64,000 nt of DNA from an uncultured Alistipes sp. GTDB taxonomy: Bacteria; Bacteroidota; Bacteroidia; Bacteroidales; UBA932. Location of the stretch: the NCBI GenBank assembly GCA_902388455.1, contig CABMPD010000013.1:1-64000 (forward strand). The letters are read 5' to 3'. Below are positions 1 to 8,740 of this stretch, piece after piece. A program made the translations under genes and the position numbers. How positions within the stretch are numbered: the first letter of the stretch is position 1; every line of letters starts with the position of its first letter. The notes under the pieces are model-generated. The model was not told where the DNA came from and ran no database searches. It saw only the letters and a program-made list of their open reading frames with translations.

Positions 1-2796
1 CAGTACTCACTGACAGTACCCGCCAACGGTGTCCTGGAGGTGAGCTTTATGGGTTACCTCACACAGGAGATTCCTGTGAACGGCAGGGCTTCTCTGGATG
101 TCGCCCTCGAGCTGGATGCCCAGATGCTGGATGACGTAATCGTTGTCGGTTACGGTACAGCCAGGAAAATATCCTCTGTGGTAGGTTCCGCATCCACCGT
201 GAAGAATGAAGTCCTGATGAACCGTCCCTCCGCCAACGTAGGTGACGCCCTCCAGGGCCAGGTGGCAGGTCTGCAGATCTTCTCCTCGACCGGTGAGCCT
301 ATGTCCAACGTGTCCATGCGTCTGCGTGGTGTGAACTCCATCAACGCCGGAAGTACCCCTCTGTTCGTTCTTGACGGTTCACCTGTATCTGCAGATGTGT
401 TCAACAGCTTGAACAGTAACGATATCGAGAGCATCGTAGTCATGAAGGACGCTTCCTCAACAGCTATCTACGGTTCACGTGCCGCCAACGGTGTGCTTTA
501 CATCACTACCAAGAAGGGGCGTGCCGGTGAGAAGCCTGAGGTTAAGATCCGCGGTCAGTACGGTATCTCCACCGTCGTTAACCATAAGATGGAGCTGATG
601 AACAGTGACCAGTGGTTCGCATTCCAGAAACTGGCCAACCCTGGCTGGACACCCAACGCCCTGCAGCAGGAAGCTATCGACCTGGGTATTGATACCAAGT
701 GGGTGGACTACTTCTTCAATCCCGCAGCTCCTGTATGGAATGCTGACATGTCAGTGTCCGGTGCTTCCGAGAAGACAGACTACTATTTCTCTCTCAGTGC
801 ATTTGACCAGACCGGTACACTCCCCAGCTCCGAGATGGCAAGGTACACTCTCCGTTCCAACATCAATACCAAGATAACCAACTGGCTGCAGATGGGTATC
901 AACCTCGGTCTGAGTTATCAGCAGTACAGAACCGGTGGATTTACCACTACCGGTAACAGTTGGTACAACCCTACCACTGCATCCAACTGGATGCTTCCTT
1001 GGGTGACCCCTTGGAAGATTAACAGGGAGGATCCTGATAATATCTATGTTGACTACGGTAACCGTGCGGACTACTTCGAGCAGGTAAGCCTGTACAACAC
1101 CATATATCTGCAGGAGGTTCAGCCTTCCACCAACAGCAATGCAAGGCTCAACGCCAGCACATACGAGCAGCTCACTCCTATCAAGGGTCTGACCATCAAG
1201 GCACAGCAGAGCCTCGAGGCGTACGATTACGCTTATGACTATGTTCAGGATCCTGATCCTGACGGACCGTTCCCTCTCAATGCTACTCACAGCCAGACAT
1301 TTGACCGTTACTATCAGTTCACATTCACCAATACCATCGAGTACCGTTTCAATGTGGCTGAGAAGAATCACTTCTCTATCCTCGCCGGTCAGGAAGCTAT
1401 CTTCGACCAGTACGAGAGGACCAGTGTGAGCGTAGCGGGTATTACAGACAGCCGTCTGGACCTGATTTCCCAGGGTACTGTATTCTCATCTCCCGGCTAC
1501 AGCTACAGCGCAAGCTCATACAATTCTTACTTCGCCCGTCTGTCCTATGACTTCGATGAGAAGTACTATATCGATGCCTCATGGCGTATCGACGGTTCCT
1601 CACTCTTCGGTGCCAACAGAAGGTATGCCAACTTCTACTCCGTAGGTCTGATGTGGGATATCAAGAAAGAGAACTGGATGCAGAATACATCGTGGATCAA
1701 CGACCTGCGTCTGTCCGCCAGCTACGGTACCACCGGTAACTCAAGTATCAGCAACTACCTGCACCTCGGAACTATAGGTACTTACGCCGGTCAGTACAAC
1801 GGCTCTCAGGGATGGCGTATCGTCAATCCCGGCAACCCTGACCTGACTTGGGAGACCGTCGGAGCCCTCAACGTTTCCTTGAGTGCAAGACTGTGGAACT
1901 TCTTTGATTTCACCGTTGAGTTCTATGACAAGAACACCTATGACATGTTGATGGAGATTCCTTACTCCTTCACTACAGGACACTCTTCCGGATGGGGTAA
2001 CGTCGGCAGTATGAACAACCGCGGTGTGGATGTCGAGGTAGGTTTCGACATCATCCAGACCAACGATATGTTCTTCAATATCAGTGCCAACTTTAACTAC
2101 AACCACAACGAGATCACATCTCTCTACGCCGGCCGTGACGAGTATACCGTGGCCAACACCGGTATCTCCTATCAGGTGGGCTATCCTTACGGTGAGTTCT
2201 TCTACGTGCGCTCAGCAGGTGTTGACCCCCGTGACGGTATGCAGATGTGGTATGATCTGGACGGCAACAAGACCAAGAACTTCTCTGACAACAACGCCGT
2301 CATGCTCGGCAAGCAGAGGTTCGCTCCCTGGTCCGGCGGTTTCCAGCTCAGCTTCCAGTACAAGGGCCTGTACGTAGGTGCCGACTTCTCTTGGGTTGCC
2401 GGCAAGTACACCATCAACAACGACCGCTACTTCCTCACCAACCCTCTCTTCACCACTTCCAACATGAACGGAAGCACCGACCTGCTCGATATGTGGGTAG
2501 AGCCCGGCCAGATTACCGATATGCCTGGTCTTAACTCTCCCAGAAACTTCGACGAGACCTTCATTGAGGATGCATCCTTCCTCCGTCTGAAGAACCTGCA
2601 GATCTCCTACAACTTCCCTCAGAAGTGGATGGACCGCACCGGTTTCATCAAAGGCTTCAGAGTATATGCTATCGCACGTAACCTCTGGACAGTCACCAAG
2701 TACTCCGGATACGACCCCGAGGTGGACTCCAACCTCCAGCTGGGTGTATATCCCAACTCAAGACAGTTCACTATCGGAGCTGAATTCACATTCTAA
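1..2796 (+). CDS. SusC/RagA-type TonB-dependent outer-membrane transporter (5' end outside window)
   Basis: The reading frame is open from base 1, so the signal peptide and most of the N-terminal carboxypeptidase-like domain lie upstream. The first visible residues end that domain (VLEVSFMGYLTQEI), followed by the SusC-typical VIVVGYGT segment near nt 136-159. A plug domain follows, with the LRGVNSIN, PLFVLDG and DASSTAIYGSRAANGVLYITTKKG motifs spread over nt 325-515. The remainder is a long beta-barrel ending in an aromatic residue (GAEFTF). The family imports glycans or peptides across the outer membrane, using TonB energy and a SusD lid. SusD follows after 20 nt. The substrate cannot be told from sequence. 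Confidence 0.96.
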   Translation, partial: QYSLTVPANGVLEVSFMGYLTQEIPVNGRASLDVALELDAQMLDDVIVVGYGTARKISSVVGSASTVKNEVLMNRPSANVGDALQGQVAGLQIFSSTGEPMSNVSMRLRGVNSINAGSTPLFVLDGSPVSADVFNSLNSNDIESIVVMKDASSTAIYGSRAANGVLYITTKKGRAGEKPEVKIRGQYGISTVVNHKMELMNSDQWFAFQKLANPGWTPNALQQEAIDLGIDTKWVDYFFNPAAPVWNADMSVSGASEKTDYYFSLSAFDQTGTLPSSEMARYTLRSNINTKITNWLQMGINLGLSYQQYRTGGFTTTGNSWYNPTTASNWMLPWVTPWKINREDPDNIYVDYGNRADYFEQVSLYNTIYLQEVQPSTNSNARLNASTYEQLTPIKGLTIKAQQSLEAYDYAYDYVQDPDPDGPFPLNATHSQTFDRYYQFTFTNTIEYRFNVAEKNHFSILAGQEAIFDQYERTSVSVAGITDSRLDLISQGTVFSSPGYSYSASSYNSYFARLSYDFDEKYYIDASWRIDGSSLFGANRRYANFYSVGLMWDIKKENWMQNTSWINDLRLSASYGTTGNSSISNYLHLGTIGTYAGQYNGSQGWRIVNPGNPDLTWETVGALNVSLSARLWNFFDFTVEFYDKNTYDMLMEIPYSFTTGHSSGWGNVGSMNNRGVDVEVGFDIIQTNDMFFNISANFNYNHNEITSLYAGRDEYTVANTGISYQVGYPYGEFFYVRSAGVDPRDGMQMWYDLDGNKTKNFSDNNAVMLGKQRFAPWSGGFQLSFQYKGLYVGADFSWVAGKYTINNDRYFLTNPLFTTSNMNGSTDLLDMWVEPGQITDMPGLNSPRNFDETFIEDASFLRLKNLQISYNFPQKWMDRTGFIKGFRVYAIARNLWTVTKYSGYDPEVDSNLQLGVYPNSRQFTIGAEFTF

Positions 2797-2816
2797 ACTT
2801 TGTTAAAGGAAAAGAA

Positions 2817-4355
2817 ATGAAAAGAATATCTATAATTTCGACAATTCTGGCAGCCATGGTCCTCTCTGTAACGAGCTGCGACATGGATCTGCGTCCGGCA
2901 GGAACACTGGAGCCTGAGAATGCCTTCCAGACCGCAACCGACGCAGAATACTTCCACATCGGCTTCTACCAGGCCCTCCACGGCAGGGTTGCCGGTGCGC
3001 AGGTATATCTGACCGAGCTTCAGTCTGACCTCTTCCACGCTACAGTCGGCTACGGCAACCGTGGCGGTAATATGTACAACTGGACATTTACAGTATCCGA
3101 CGGTGACGTTCAGGGTCGTTTCTCATCACCTTACAGCGGTATCGCTAACGCGAACTACTTCATAACCAACGCAAACCTGGTGGATACCACCGGCTGGGAA
3201 GCAGCTGAGAAGGAAAATCTTATCATCTACAAGGGTGAGGCCTTCTTCCTCAGGGCATATTACCACATGATGCTGGCAGAGAAGTTCTGCAAGGACTATG
3301 TAGGCAATGAGGAAAGCTACGGTATCCCTTATGTTACTGTGTACAACGCTACCTCTGACCAGTCTCAGTATCCCGATCGCGGAACTCTGCGTGAGACTTA
3401 CGAGAAGATCAATCAGGACCTTGACAGTGCCGCAGCATATCTGACCACTCCCGGCCAGGTCGGCAGCATCTATCTTACAGCTGATGTCGTAACGGCTCTC
3501 AGGGCTAGAGTAGCTCTCTATACCGGTGACTATCAGGCAGCAGTCAACTATGCTTCCTCACTGATAAACTCAGGCAGATATCCTCTCATCGCAGCAGGTG
3601 ACACCGAGGCGTTCAACAATATGTGGGTAAACGACTCCGGTCAGGAGTGCATCATGCAGCTCTGGGCCGACATCAACAACTACGTAACTGTTGACTACGG
3701 CTACATCGGCTACAACGAGTCGGAGGGAACCTATGGCCCTGACTTTATTCCCGAGCAGTGGGTACTCGATCTCTATGGTACCAGCGATGTTGCCAGAGGA
3801 AATGACATGCGCTTCGCCCAGTTCTTCCGTTATACTACCATCACCATGCCCGGTCCTGAAGAGTTCGATCTTTACATCTTCTTCAAGTTCCCTGGTAACC
3901 CCGAGCTGAAGGCTGCTACCAGCAACGCCCTTACCGCACGCCAGAAAGCAAAACCCTTCAGAATAGCTGAGCAGTATCTCATCCTCGCCGAGGCATACGC
4001 CCGTCTTGGCAATGCTTCAGCAGCATGCGATGCTCTCAATACGCTCCGCGACCACCGCATCGTGAACAATACTCCTGTTACTGCCAGCGGTGATGCCCTG
4101 ATGACAGCCATTCTCGAGGAGAGGACCCGTGAGCTGATAGGCGAGGGCTTCCGTCTGCTCGACCTCCGCAGGTTTGACGAGCCCGTAATGAGAGGTGCTG
4201 CTCAGGATGAAGATGCCATCATGTTCCCCTTCAACAATCAGGGTACTTTCCACCGCGATCCTTCGGATTTCCGTTTCGTATTCCCTATTCCTCAGGAGGA
4301 GATTGACGCCAATCCTAATCTCGCAGGACAGCAGAATGAAGGTTATAATAACTAA
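2817..4355 (+). CDS. SusD/RagB family nutrient-binding lipoprotein
   Basis: A 512-aa protein with a lipoprotein signal peptide (LSVTSC, Cys21), so it is predicted to be lipid-anchored at the cell surface. The N-terminal region MDLRPAGTLEPENAF, the TPR-like helical body with GEAFFLRAYYHMML, and the C-terminal LGEGFRLLDLRR-type segment (ELIGEGFRLLDLRRFDEP) are typical of SusD/RagB proteins. The family caps the SusC barrel and captures ligand. It sits 20 nt after susC and 17 nt before another lipoprotein gene, so the three are probably one transcript. No glycoside hydrolase follows, which leaves the ligand open. Confidence 0.95.
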   Translation: MKRISIISTILAAMVLSVTSCDMDLRPAGTLEPENAFQTATDAEYFHIGFYQALHGRVAGAQVYLTELQSDLFHATVGYGNRGGNMYNWTFTVSDGDVQGRFSSPYSGIANANYFITNANLVDTTGWEAAEKENLIIYKGEAFFLRAYYHMMLAEKFCKDYVGNEESYGIPYVTVYNATSDQSQYPDRGTLRETYEKINQDLDSAAAYLTTPGQVGSIYLTADVVTALRARVALYTGDYQAAVNYASSLINSGRYPLIAAGDTEAFNNMWVNDSGQECIMQLWADINNYVTVDYGYIGYNESEGTYGPDFIPEQWVLDLYGTSDVARGNDMRFAQFFRYTTITMPGPEEFDLYIFFKFPGNPELKAATSNALTARQKAKPFRIAEQYLILAEAYARLGNASAACDALNTLRDHRIVNNTPVTASGDALMTAILEERTRELIGEGFRLLDLRRFDEPVMRGAAQDEDAIMFPFNNQGTFHRDPSDFRFVFPIPQEEIDANPNLAGQQNEGYNN

Positions 4356-4372
4356 GTAAAATCAGATAAGAG

Positions 4373-5203
4373 ATGAAAAACATCAAGATATTCGTAATAC
4401 TTGCCGCCACTCTGGCAGTCCTCGCTTCCTGCGACAAGAGGGACTTCACTGTGAAGACCGGCAACACCCCGGTGGAGTTTGTCCCTTCGGACAGCATTGA
4501 GATTACCGGAGAGTACTACTACCTGCCTATTCAGATGACCCAGCAGGGTACGCTCGCTTCTGTAGCCCGTATCGAAGTGGTAAGCTGTACAGGTGTAATG
4601 ATCAACGATGCTCCTGCAACACTGGTTAAGGATACCGACTTCATGTTTACCAGCGAGGAGATCTACATCGGTGCCTATGACCCGGATGTTGACGGTGACG
4701 AACTGCCTTCCAACAGCCTTGAGCTCCGTATCCCCGGTTATGCCCGTTATAAGAGCATAACACTCGAGCTCAACCTGGTAGGCGACAATGTCGGCCCCAA
4801 CAACCACATTGTCTATAATTTCAAGGTGTCCAGCCCCTACTACAATTTCGAGGGACGCTTCCAGATCGGCAACAACGCCATTACTATTACTCCCACCGAA
4901 GATCCTCTCGTCTACAACATATCTCTCTTCGGAGAGGATGAGGCTGAATGGACCGCCAACAGGGCCATCAACACCTTGAATTTCAGCACAGCCTTCTACA
5001 CCAACGCAAACAATGAGGCTTGCCAGTGGTTCCCCTTTGACGGTCAGTACATTTCACCCGGTTCTGTCGCCAGTCTCGAGTGGCTGGATGACGACAACCT
5101 GACAACTTCTACCGGAATCGCCTGCGGTTTCGATGCCGGCGGCGGAAGCTGGAGTGTCTACGTCTTGTCAGCACCCGGTTCGCAGTTCTACAGGGTGCAG
5201 TAG
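4373..5203 (+). CDS. SusCD-linked lipoprotein, Calx-beta-like
   Basis: A 276-aa predicted lipoprotein (LAVLASC, Cys20). After the lipobox there is a beta-rich stretch (VEFVPSDSIEITGEYYYLPI, then a D-x-D-x-D segment YDPDVDGDE) that resembles the Calx-beta or DUF1735/DUF4843-type domains common in third-position lipoproteins of SusCD loci. This family assignment is by eye only. The C-terminal half is beta-rich with no recognised catalytic motif. It probably sits on the surface beside SusC/SusD and helps bind the substrate. A strong terminator follows 23 nt downstream. Confidence 0.75.
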   Translation: MKNIKIFVILAATLAVLASCDKRDFTVKTGNTPVEFVPSDSIEITGEYYYLPIQMTQQGTLASVARIEVVSCTGVMINDAPATLVKDTDFMFTSEEIYIGAYDPDVDGDELPSNSLELRIPGYARYKSITLELNLVGDNVGPNNHIVYNFKVSSPYYNFEGRFQIGNNAITITPTEDPLVYNISLFGEDEAEWTANRAINTLNFSTAFYTNANNEACQWFPFDGQYISPGSVASLEWLDDDNLTTSTGIACGFDAGGGSWSVYVLSAPGSQFYRVQ

Positions 5204-5226
5204 TATAGACTTTTGAGTTTAACACG

Positions 5227-5264
5227 GGAGCCGTGCAATTTAATATTGGACGGCTCCTTTTTTT
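5227..5264 (+). terminator. Rho-independent terminator after the SusCD operon
   Basis: A perfect 8-bp stem GGAGCCGT (5227-5234) / ACGGCTCC (5250-5257) with a 15-nt AT-rich loop, followed directly by seven T residues. It closes the susC-susD-lipoprotein transcript. Confidence 0.9.
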
Positions 5265-5286
5265 CTTATTTTAAACCTTCCTTATT

Positions 5287-5991
5287 ATGAAATGTGTCCG
5301 TATTTTTATTCTTGCGGCGCTTGCGGCGTCAGTCCTCAGTCCCGTTTCTACAGGGGCTCAGGAGGTCAGAGGCTCGATAACCATCAAGGCCCGTGAGAAT
5401 CTTCTCAACAAGCTCCCCGAGCAAGTCGCTTATTTCCTGCCCTGGTTCCAGATGGCGGATGTAGTAAGCACGGACGGCTCACTCTCTTCCGGGCGGCTCA
5501 ACATCTGTCTGGTAGACAATTCAGTCCGGTTCATCCACACCACCGGAGACACTCTTCTGCTGGCCAATGCCGACAGGGTACAGAGAATTATGGTCGGAGA
5601 TACAGTACTGCTTCAGACCAATGGATTCTTCGTCAAGCAACTTCTGGTTTACGGTACCAAATCCTTGGCTGAGAAGAGGGAACTGTCTATAGAGCGGCAG
5701 TCGGAATATGGCGGATACTCATCTATTCCTGCTACTTCCACGGCGCGGAAAGGCAATATGACTGCTGTCGACCCCAATTACGTCAACCAGGGTGAGGGAA
5801 CCTTTGATTACCGTCTTAAGACGACCTATGTCCTCACTGACGGAGACGAAGTGTACAGGGCCAATCTCTCTGCATTTACACGTATTTTCCCCGAGAAGAA
5901 GAAGGAGATACGCAGTTATGCAAAGAGCCATAAGACCGATTTTGACTCCAAAATATCTCTTATGGAGCTATTCTATTTCTGCATTGAATAG
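5287..5991 (+). CDS. Secreted protein of unknown function
   Basis: A 234-aa protein with a clear Sec signal peptide (hydrophobic run ILAALAASVLSPVS, likely cleavage after TGAQ) and no lipobox. The mature part reads like an all-beta region followed by a basic, Lys-rich segment near residues 210-222. I do not recognise a family. It begins 23 nt after the terminator of the SusCD unit, so it needs its own promoter, but no clear TAnnTTTG box lies in the short gap. The next gene has its own promoter, so this one is probably monocistronic. Confidence 0.65.
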   Translation: MKCVRIFILAALAASVLSPVSTGAQEVRGSITIKARENLLNKLPEQVAYFLPWFQMADVVSTDGSLSSGRLNICLVDNSVRFIHTTGDTLLLANADRVQRIMVGDTVLLQTNGFFVKQLLVYGTKSLAEKRELSIERQSEYGGYSSIPATSTARKGNMTAVDPNYVNQGEGTFDYRLKTTYVLTDGDEVYRANLSAFTRIFPEKKKEIRSYAKSHKTDFDSKISLMELFYFCIE

Positions 5992-6009
5992 CGTAATTGT
6001 GGCGATTTC

Positions 6010-6085
6010 TAAACTTTTTGTTGCATTTTGGGAAAAATTGATAACTTTGTTCTCTTACAAATTTCAAAATGCAACAAAAAGTTTA
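6010..6085. repeat. 21-bp perfect inverted repeat enclosing a promoter
   Basis: The left arm (6010-6030) and right arm (6065-6085) are exact reverse complements over 21 bp, including the half-site TTGCATTTTG / CAAAATGCAA. They are separated by 34 bp that contain the -7 box of the downstream protease gene. The left arm supplies the -33 box. The right arm ends 2 bp before the ATG at 6088. There is no T-tract, so it is not an intrinsic terminator. It could be an operator or an invertible promoter. Confidence 0.85.
6017..6049 (+). promoter_or_regulatory. Bacteroidota-type promoter of the S8 protease gene
   Basis: TTTG at 6017-6020 and TAACTTTG at 6042-6049 match the TTTG / TAnnTTTG consensus with a 21-bp spacer. 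Transcription would begin near 6054, giving a leader of about 34 nt made mostly of the right arm of the inverted repeat. Confidence 0.7.
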
Positions 6086-6087
6086 AA

Positions 6088-8733
6088 ATGAAAAAACGTC
6101 AAACAGCTTTCATCCTTCTTGCAGCTGCCTTTCTAGTGGCAGGATGTTCAATGGATGAGGACTTTACGCGCAGAGTCCAGCCAGATCTCGATGAGATGCG
6201 CGGTCCCGGTCAGGTGGAGCCAGGCCGGTTGATTGTAAAAATGAAAAGCGAGCCGGAAGATCCAATGGAGTTGGCGGCCGCATTCCCTGATTTAAAAGTT
6301 ATCTCGGTCGATCGTCTCTATAAGGGTCCGGAGAAATTCGAGGCCCGTAAGCGGGAGATGGGACTTCATCTGTGGTACACCGTGTTGTTTGATCAGGATG
6401 TGCCGGTTACCCGTGCTGCTTCAGATATCAGTGCAGCCGGTGATATGGAGGTCGTCTCTTATGTATATCCCGTACAGTATGCGTCGGATCCCTACTATCC
6501 GTTCGATGATCCTCAGCTGGATGACCAGTGGCATTATATGAATTTCGGCACCAGGAGCGGAGAGGTGGAAGGTTCGGATATCAATCTCTTCCCCGCGTGG
6601 GAGGTGACTACCGGACGCGAGGACGTGATCGTGGCTGTCACTGACGGAGGTGTGGACTACAGTCATGAGGACTTGGCAGCCAATATGTGGGTCAACGAGG
6701 CCGAGCTTTACGGCCAGCCCGGTGTGGATGATGACGGCAATGGATATGTAGATGACATCTATGGCTATAATTTTACAGTAAAAGAGGGCAGCAGCGAAAT
6801 GAATGGCGCGATAACTCCGGAGGACCACGGTACGCACGTAGCCGGAACCATCGCAGCTGTCAATAATAACGGTATCGGAGTGTCCGGCATCGCCGGTGGC
6901 GATTATGCCAAAGGAATTCCGGGTGCAAGGATTATGTCCTGCCAGACCAATCCCGGCTCTGCGTATATCCAGACAGCCTTTATCTATGCAGCTGACAACG
7001 GAGCCGTGATATCACAGAACAGCTGGAGTGTGGACCGAAATTATGCATCGACACTTGCTCCCGCGATGGACTATTTCATCAAGAATGCAGGTCTGGACGA
7101 GAACCGCAACCAGGTAGGTCCGATGGCCGGCGGTATCATTATCTTCGCTGCTGCGAACGAGTCCACCAATCAGTCCTATCCGGCCGATGCCGACAATGTG
7201 TTTGCCGTAGCGTCAATCGGCGCTGACTATGAGGCTGCATACTATACCAACTACGGCTCCTGGGTTGAGGTCTCTGCTCCCGGTGGTGACGCCAATAAGG
7301 GCAAGCAGATTCTCAGTACCCTTCCGGGCAATAAATATGGTCTCATGCAGGGTACCTCGATGGCCTGTCCTCATGTCTCCGGTGTGGCCGCTCTGGTGGT
7401 ATCCGCTTTCGGACAGGATGGCTTTACCAATGAGGACTGCTGGGACATCCTGCTCAACGGTACCCGTGACATCATATATGACTACAATCCGAATATGAAG
7501 GGTATGCTCGGAACCGGTCTGATCGATGCCGATATCTGCATGAAGTCCTTCGGTGTAGAGCCGCCTGACGCTGTGGATGATCTGGAGGCACTGTCTTCCG
7601 GAGGCTCCAGTGTCGTGCTGCAGTGGACAGTTCCGTCCGATATCGACAGCTACAAGCCCACCAAGTTCAATGTCTTTGCTTCCCCTTCATCTCTTGCTGA
7701 TCTCGATCCTGCCAATCCCGGGTCGGACGTGATGGTATCCGAGGTCTTGACCGGTAAGCTTGAGCCGGGTGACGTGATAGTGGATACCGTTTACGGTCTG
7801 ACTCCCATGACAGAGTTCCATTTCAGGGTCCAGGCAGAGGACAATATGGGAAGCGTATCGGACCTCTCAAACGAGGTGGTTTACTCCACTCTGGGCAATA
7901 CTCCTCCCGTAATTACCCCCGTGAACGGAACCGAGGTGACCATCAAGGTCTACGAGAGCGCCCGTCTTGACTTCAATATTACTGATGTGGACAAGGATGA
8001 GCTTACCTACGAGCTGGAGCCAGGTTCCACAGCTGTGACATCCTCATTCTACGAAGGAACGATATCTGTAGTGATCAACGGTCTCAATGCCCCCAAGACA
8101 GATGTCGAGACCACGTACAAAGGAACCATTACAGTGACTGACGGTTTTGAGGAGGTCAGCATGGACTTCTACTACACCATTATACCCAACAGCGCTCCCG
8201 AACTGGTAATGCCCGTGGAACCGCAGATTATCAATTCATTCTCGGAAGCACTGGAACTGGATATGTCCTCGTATTTCCGCGATGCGGACAACGAAGTTCT
8301 TGCCTATACAGTCTCCACCGCATCCGGAACTGTCCTCCGTACGACTATGAATGCTGATGTTCTGAGGATTACAGCCAATGCCTACGGCATGGATACAGTG
8401 ACAGTAACTGCTTCGGATGCCGCAGCTGAAAAGGCTACATGCACCTTCGTGGTTCTTTCCAGGGATGGAGGCAGGGCTGCCGATTTCTATCCCAACCCTG
8501 TGGTTGACACTCTCAATGTCCGGACAGGCGAGGCTGTTACCGCAGCAGAAGTCACAGTCAAATCAGCAAGCGGGGCGACAGTATTCTCAGAGGACGGTCT
8601 GTCCATTTCACCTTTCGCTCCTGCTGCCATCGACATGACTTCGTTCGCCGGAGGAATGTATAAGGTGACACTTACATACACTGCTGCGGACGGCAGCACC
8701 AAAACCATAACAACTGATATAGCAAAACTTTAA
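6088..8733 (+). CDS. Subtilisin-like (S8) serine protease with lipobox and T9SS type A C-terminal domain
   Basis: An 881-aa protein starting at 6088; an upstream in-frame start at 6028 lies within the promoter and repeat. The signal peptide ends in LVAGC (Cys20), a lipobox. An I9-like propeptide region follows. The catalytic triad is Asp186 (VTDGGVD), His247 (HGTHVAG) and Ser424 (GTSMACPH), with the oxyanion Asn in FAAANES. An FN3-like module (about 490-605) and two cadherin/Ig-like modules with DVDKDELTY and DADNEVLAY follow. The tail from residue 799 (DFYPNPVVDTLNVR to the end) is a T9SS type A sorting domain. Having both a lipobox and a T9SS tail is odd. A PorV/PorQ-like gene follows 7 nt later. 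Confidence 0.93.
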   Translation: MKKRQTAFILLAAAFLVAGCSMDEDFTRRVQPDLDEMRGPGQVEPGRLIVKMKSEPEDPMELAAAFPDLKVISVDRLYKGPEKFEARKREMGLHLWYTVLFDQDVPVTRAASDISAAGDMEVVSYVYPVQYASDPYYPFDDPQLDDQWHYMNFGTRSGEVEGSDINLFPAWEVTTGREDVIVAVTDGGVDYSHEDLAANMWVNEAELYGQPGVDDDGNGYVDDIYGYNFTVKEGSSEMNGAITPEDHGTHVAGTIAAVNNNGIGVSGIAGGDYAKGIPGARIMSCQTNPGSAYIQTAFIYAADNGAVISQNSWSVDRNYASTLAPAMDYFIKNAGLDENRNQVGPMAGGIIIFAAANESTNQSYPADADNVFAVASIGADYEAAYYTNYGSWVEVSAPGGDANKGKQILSTLPGNKYGLMQGTSMACPHVSGVAALVVSAFGQDGFTNEDCWDILLNGTRDIIYDYNPNMKGMLGTGLIDADICMKSFGVEPPDAVDDLEALSSGGSSVVLQWTVPSDIDSYKPTKFNVFASPSSLADLDPANPGSDVMVSEVLTGKLEPGDVIVDTVYGLTPMTEFHFRVQAEDNMGSVSDLSNEVVYSTLGNTPPVITPVNGTEVTIKVYESARLDFNITDVDKDELTYELEPGSTAVTSSFYEGTISVVINGLNAPKTDVETTYKGTITVTDGFEEVSMDFYYTIIPNSAPELVMPVEPQIINSFSEALELDMSSYFRDADNEVLAYTVSTASGTVLRTTMNADVLRITANAYGMDTVTVTASDAAAEKATCTFVVLSRDGGRAADFYPNPVVDTLNVRTGEAVTAAEVTVKSASGATVFSEDGLSISPFAPAAIDMTSFAGGMYKVTLTYTAADGSTKTITTDIAKL

Positions 8734-8740
8734 TATACCG

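Noticed and set aside
6028..6087. Upstream start of the S8 protease
   Set aside because: It lies inside the promoter and inverted repeat, would be untranscribed, and would bury the signal peptide.
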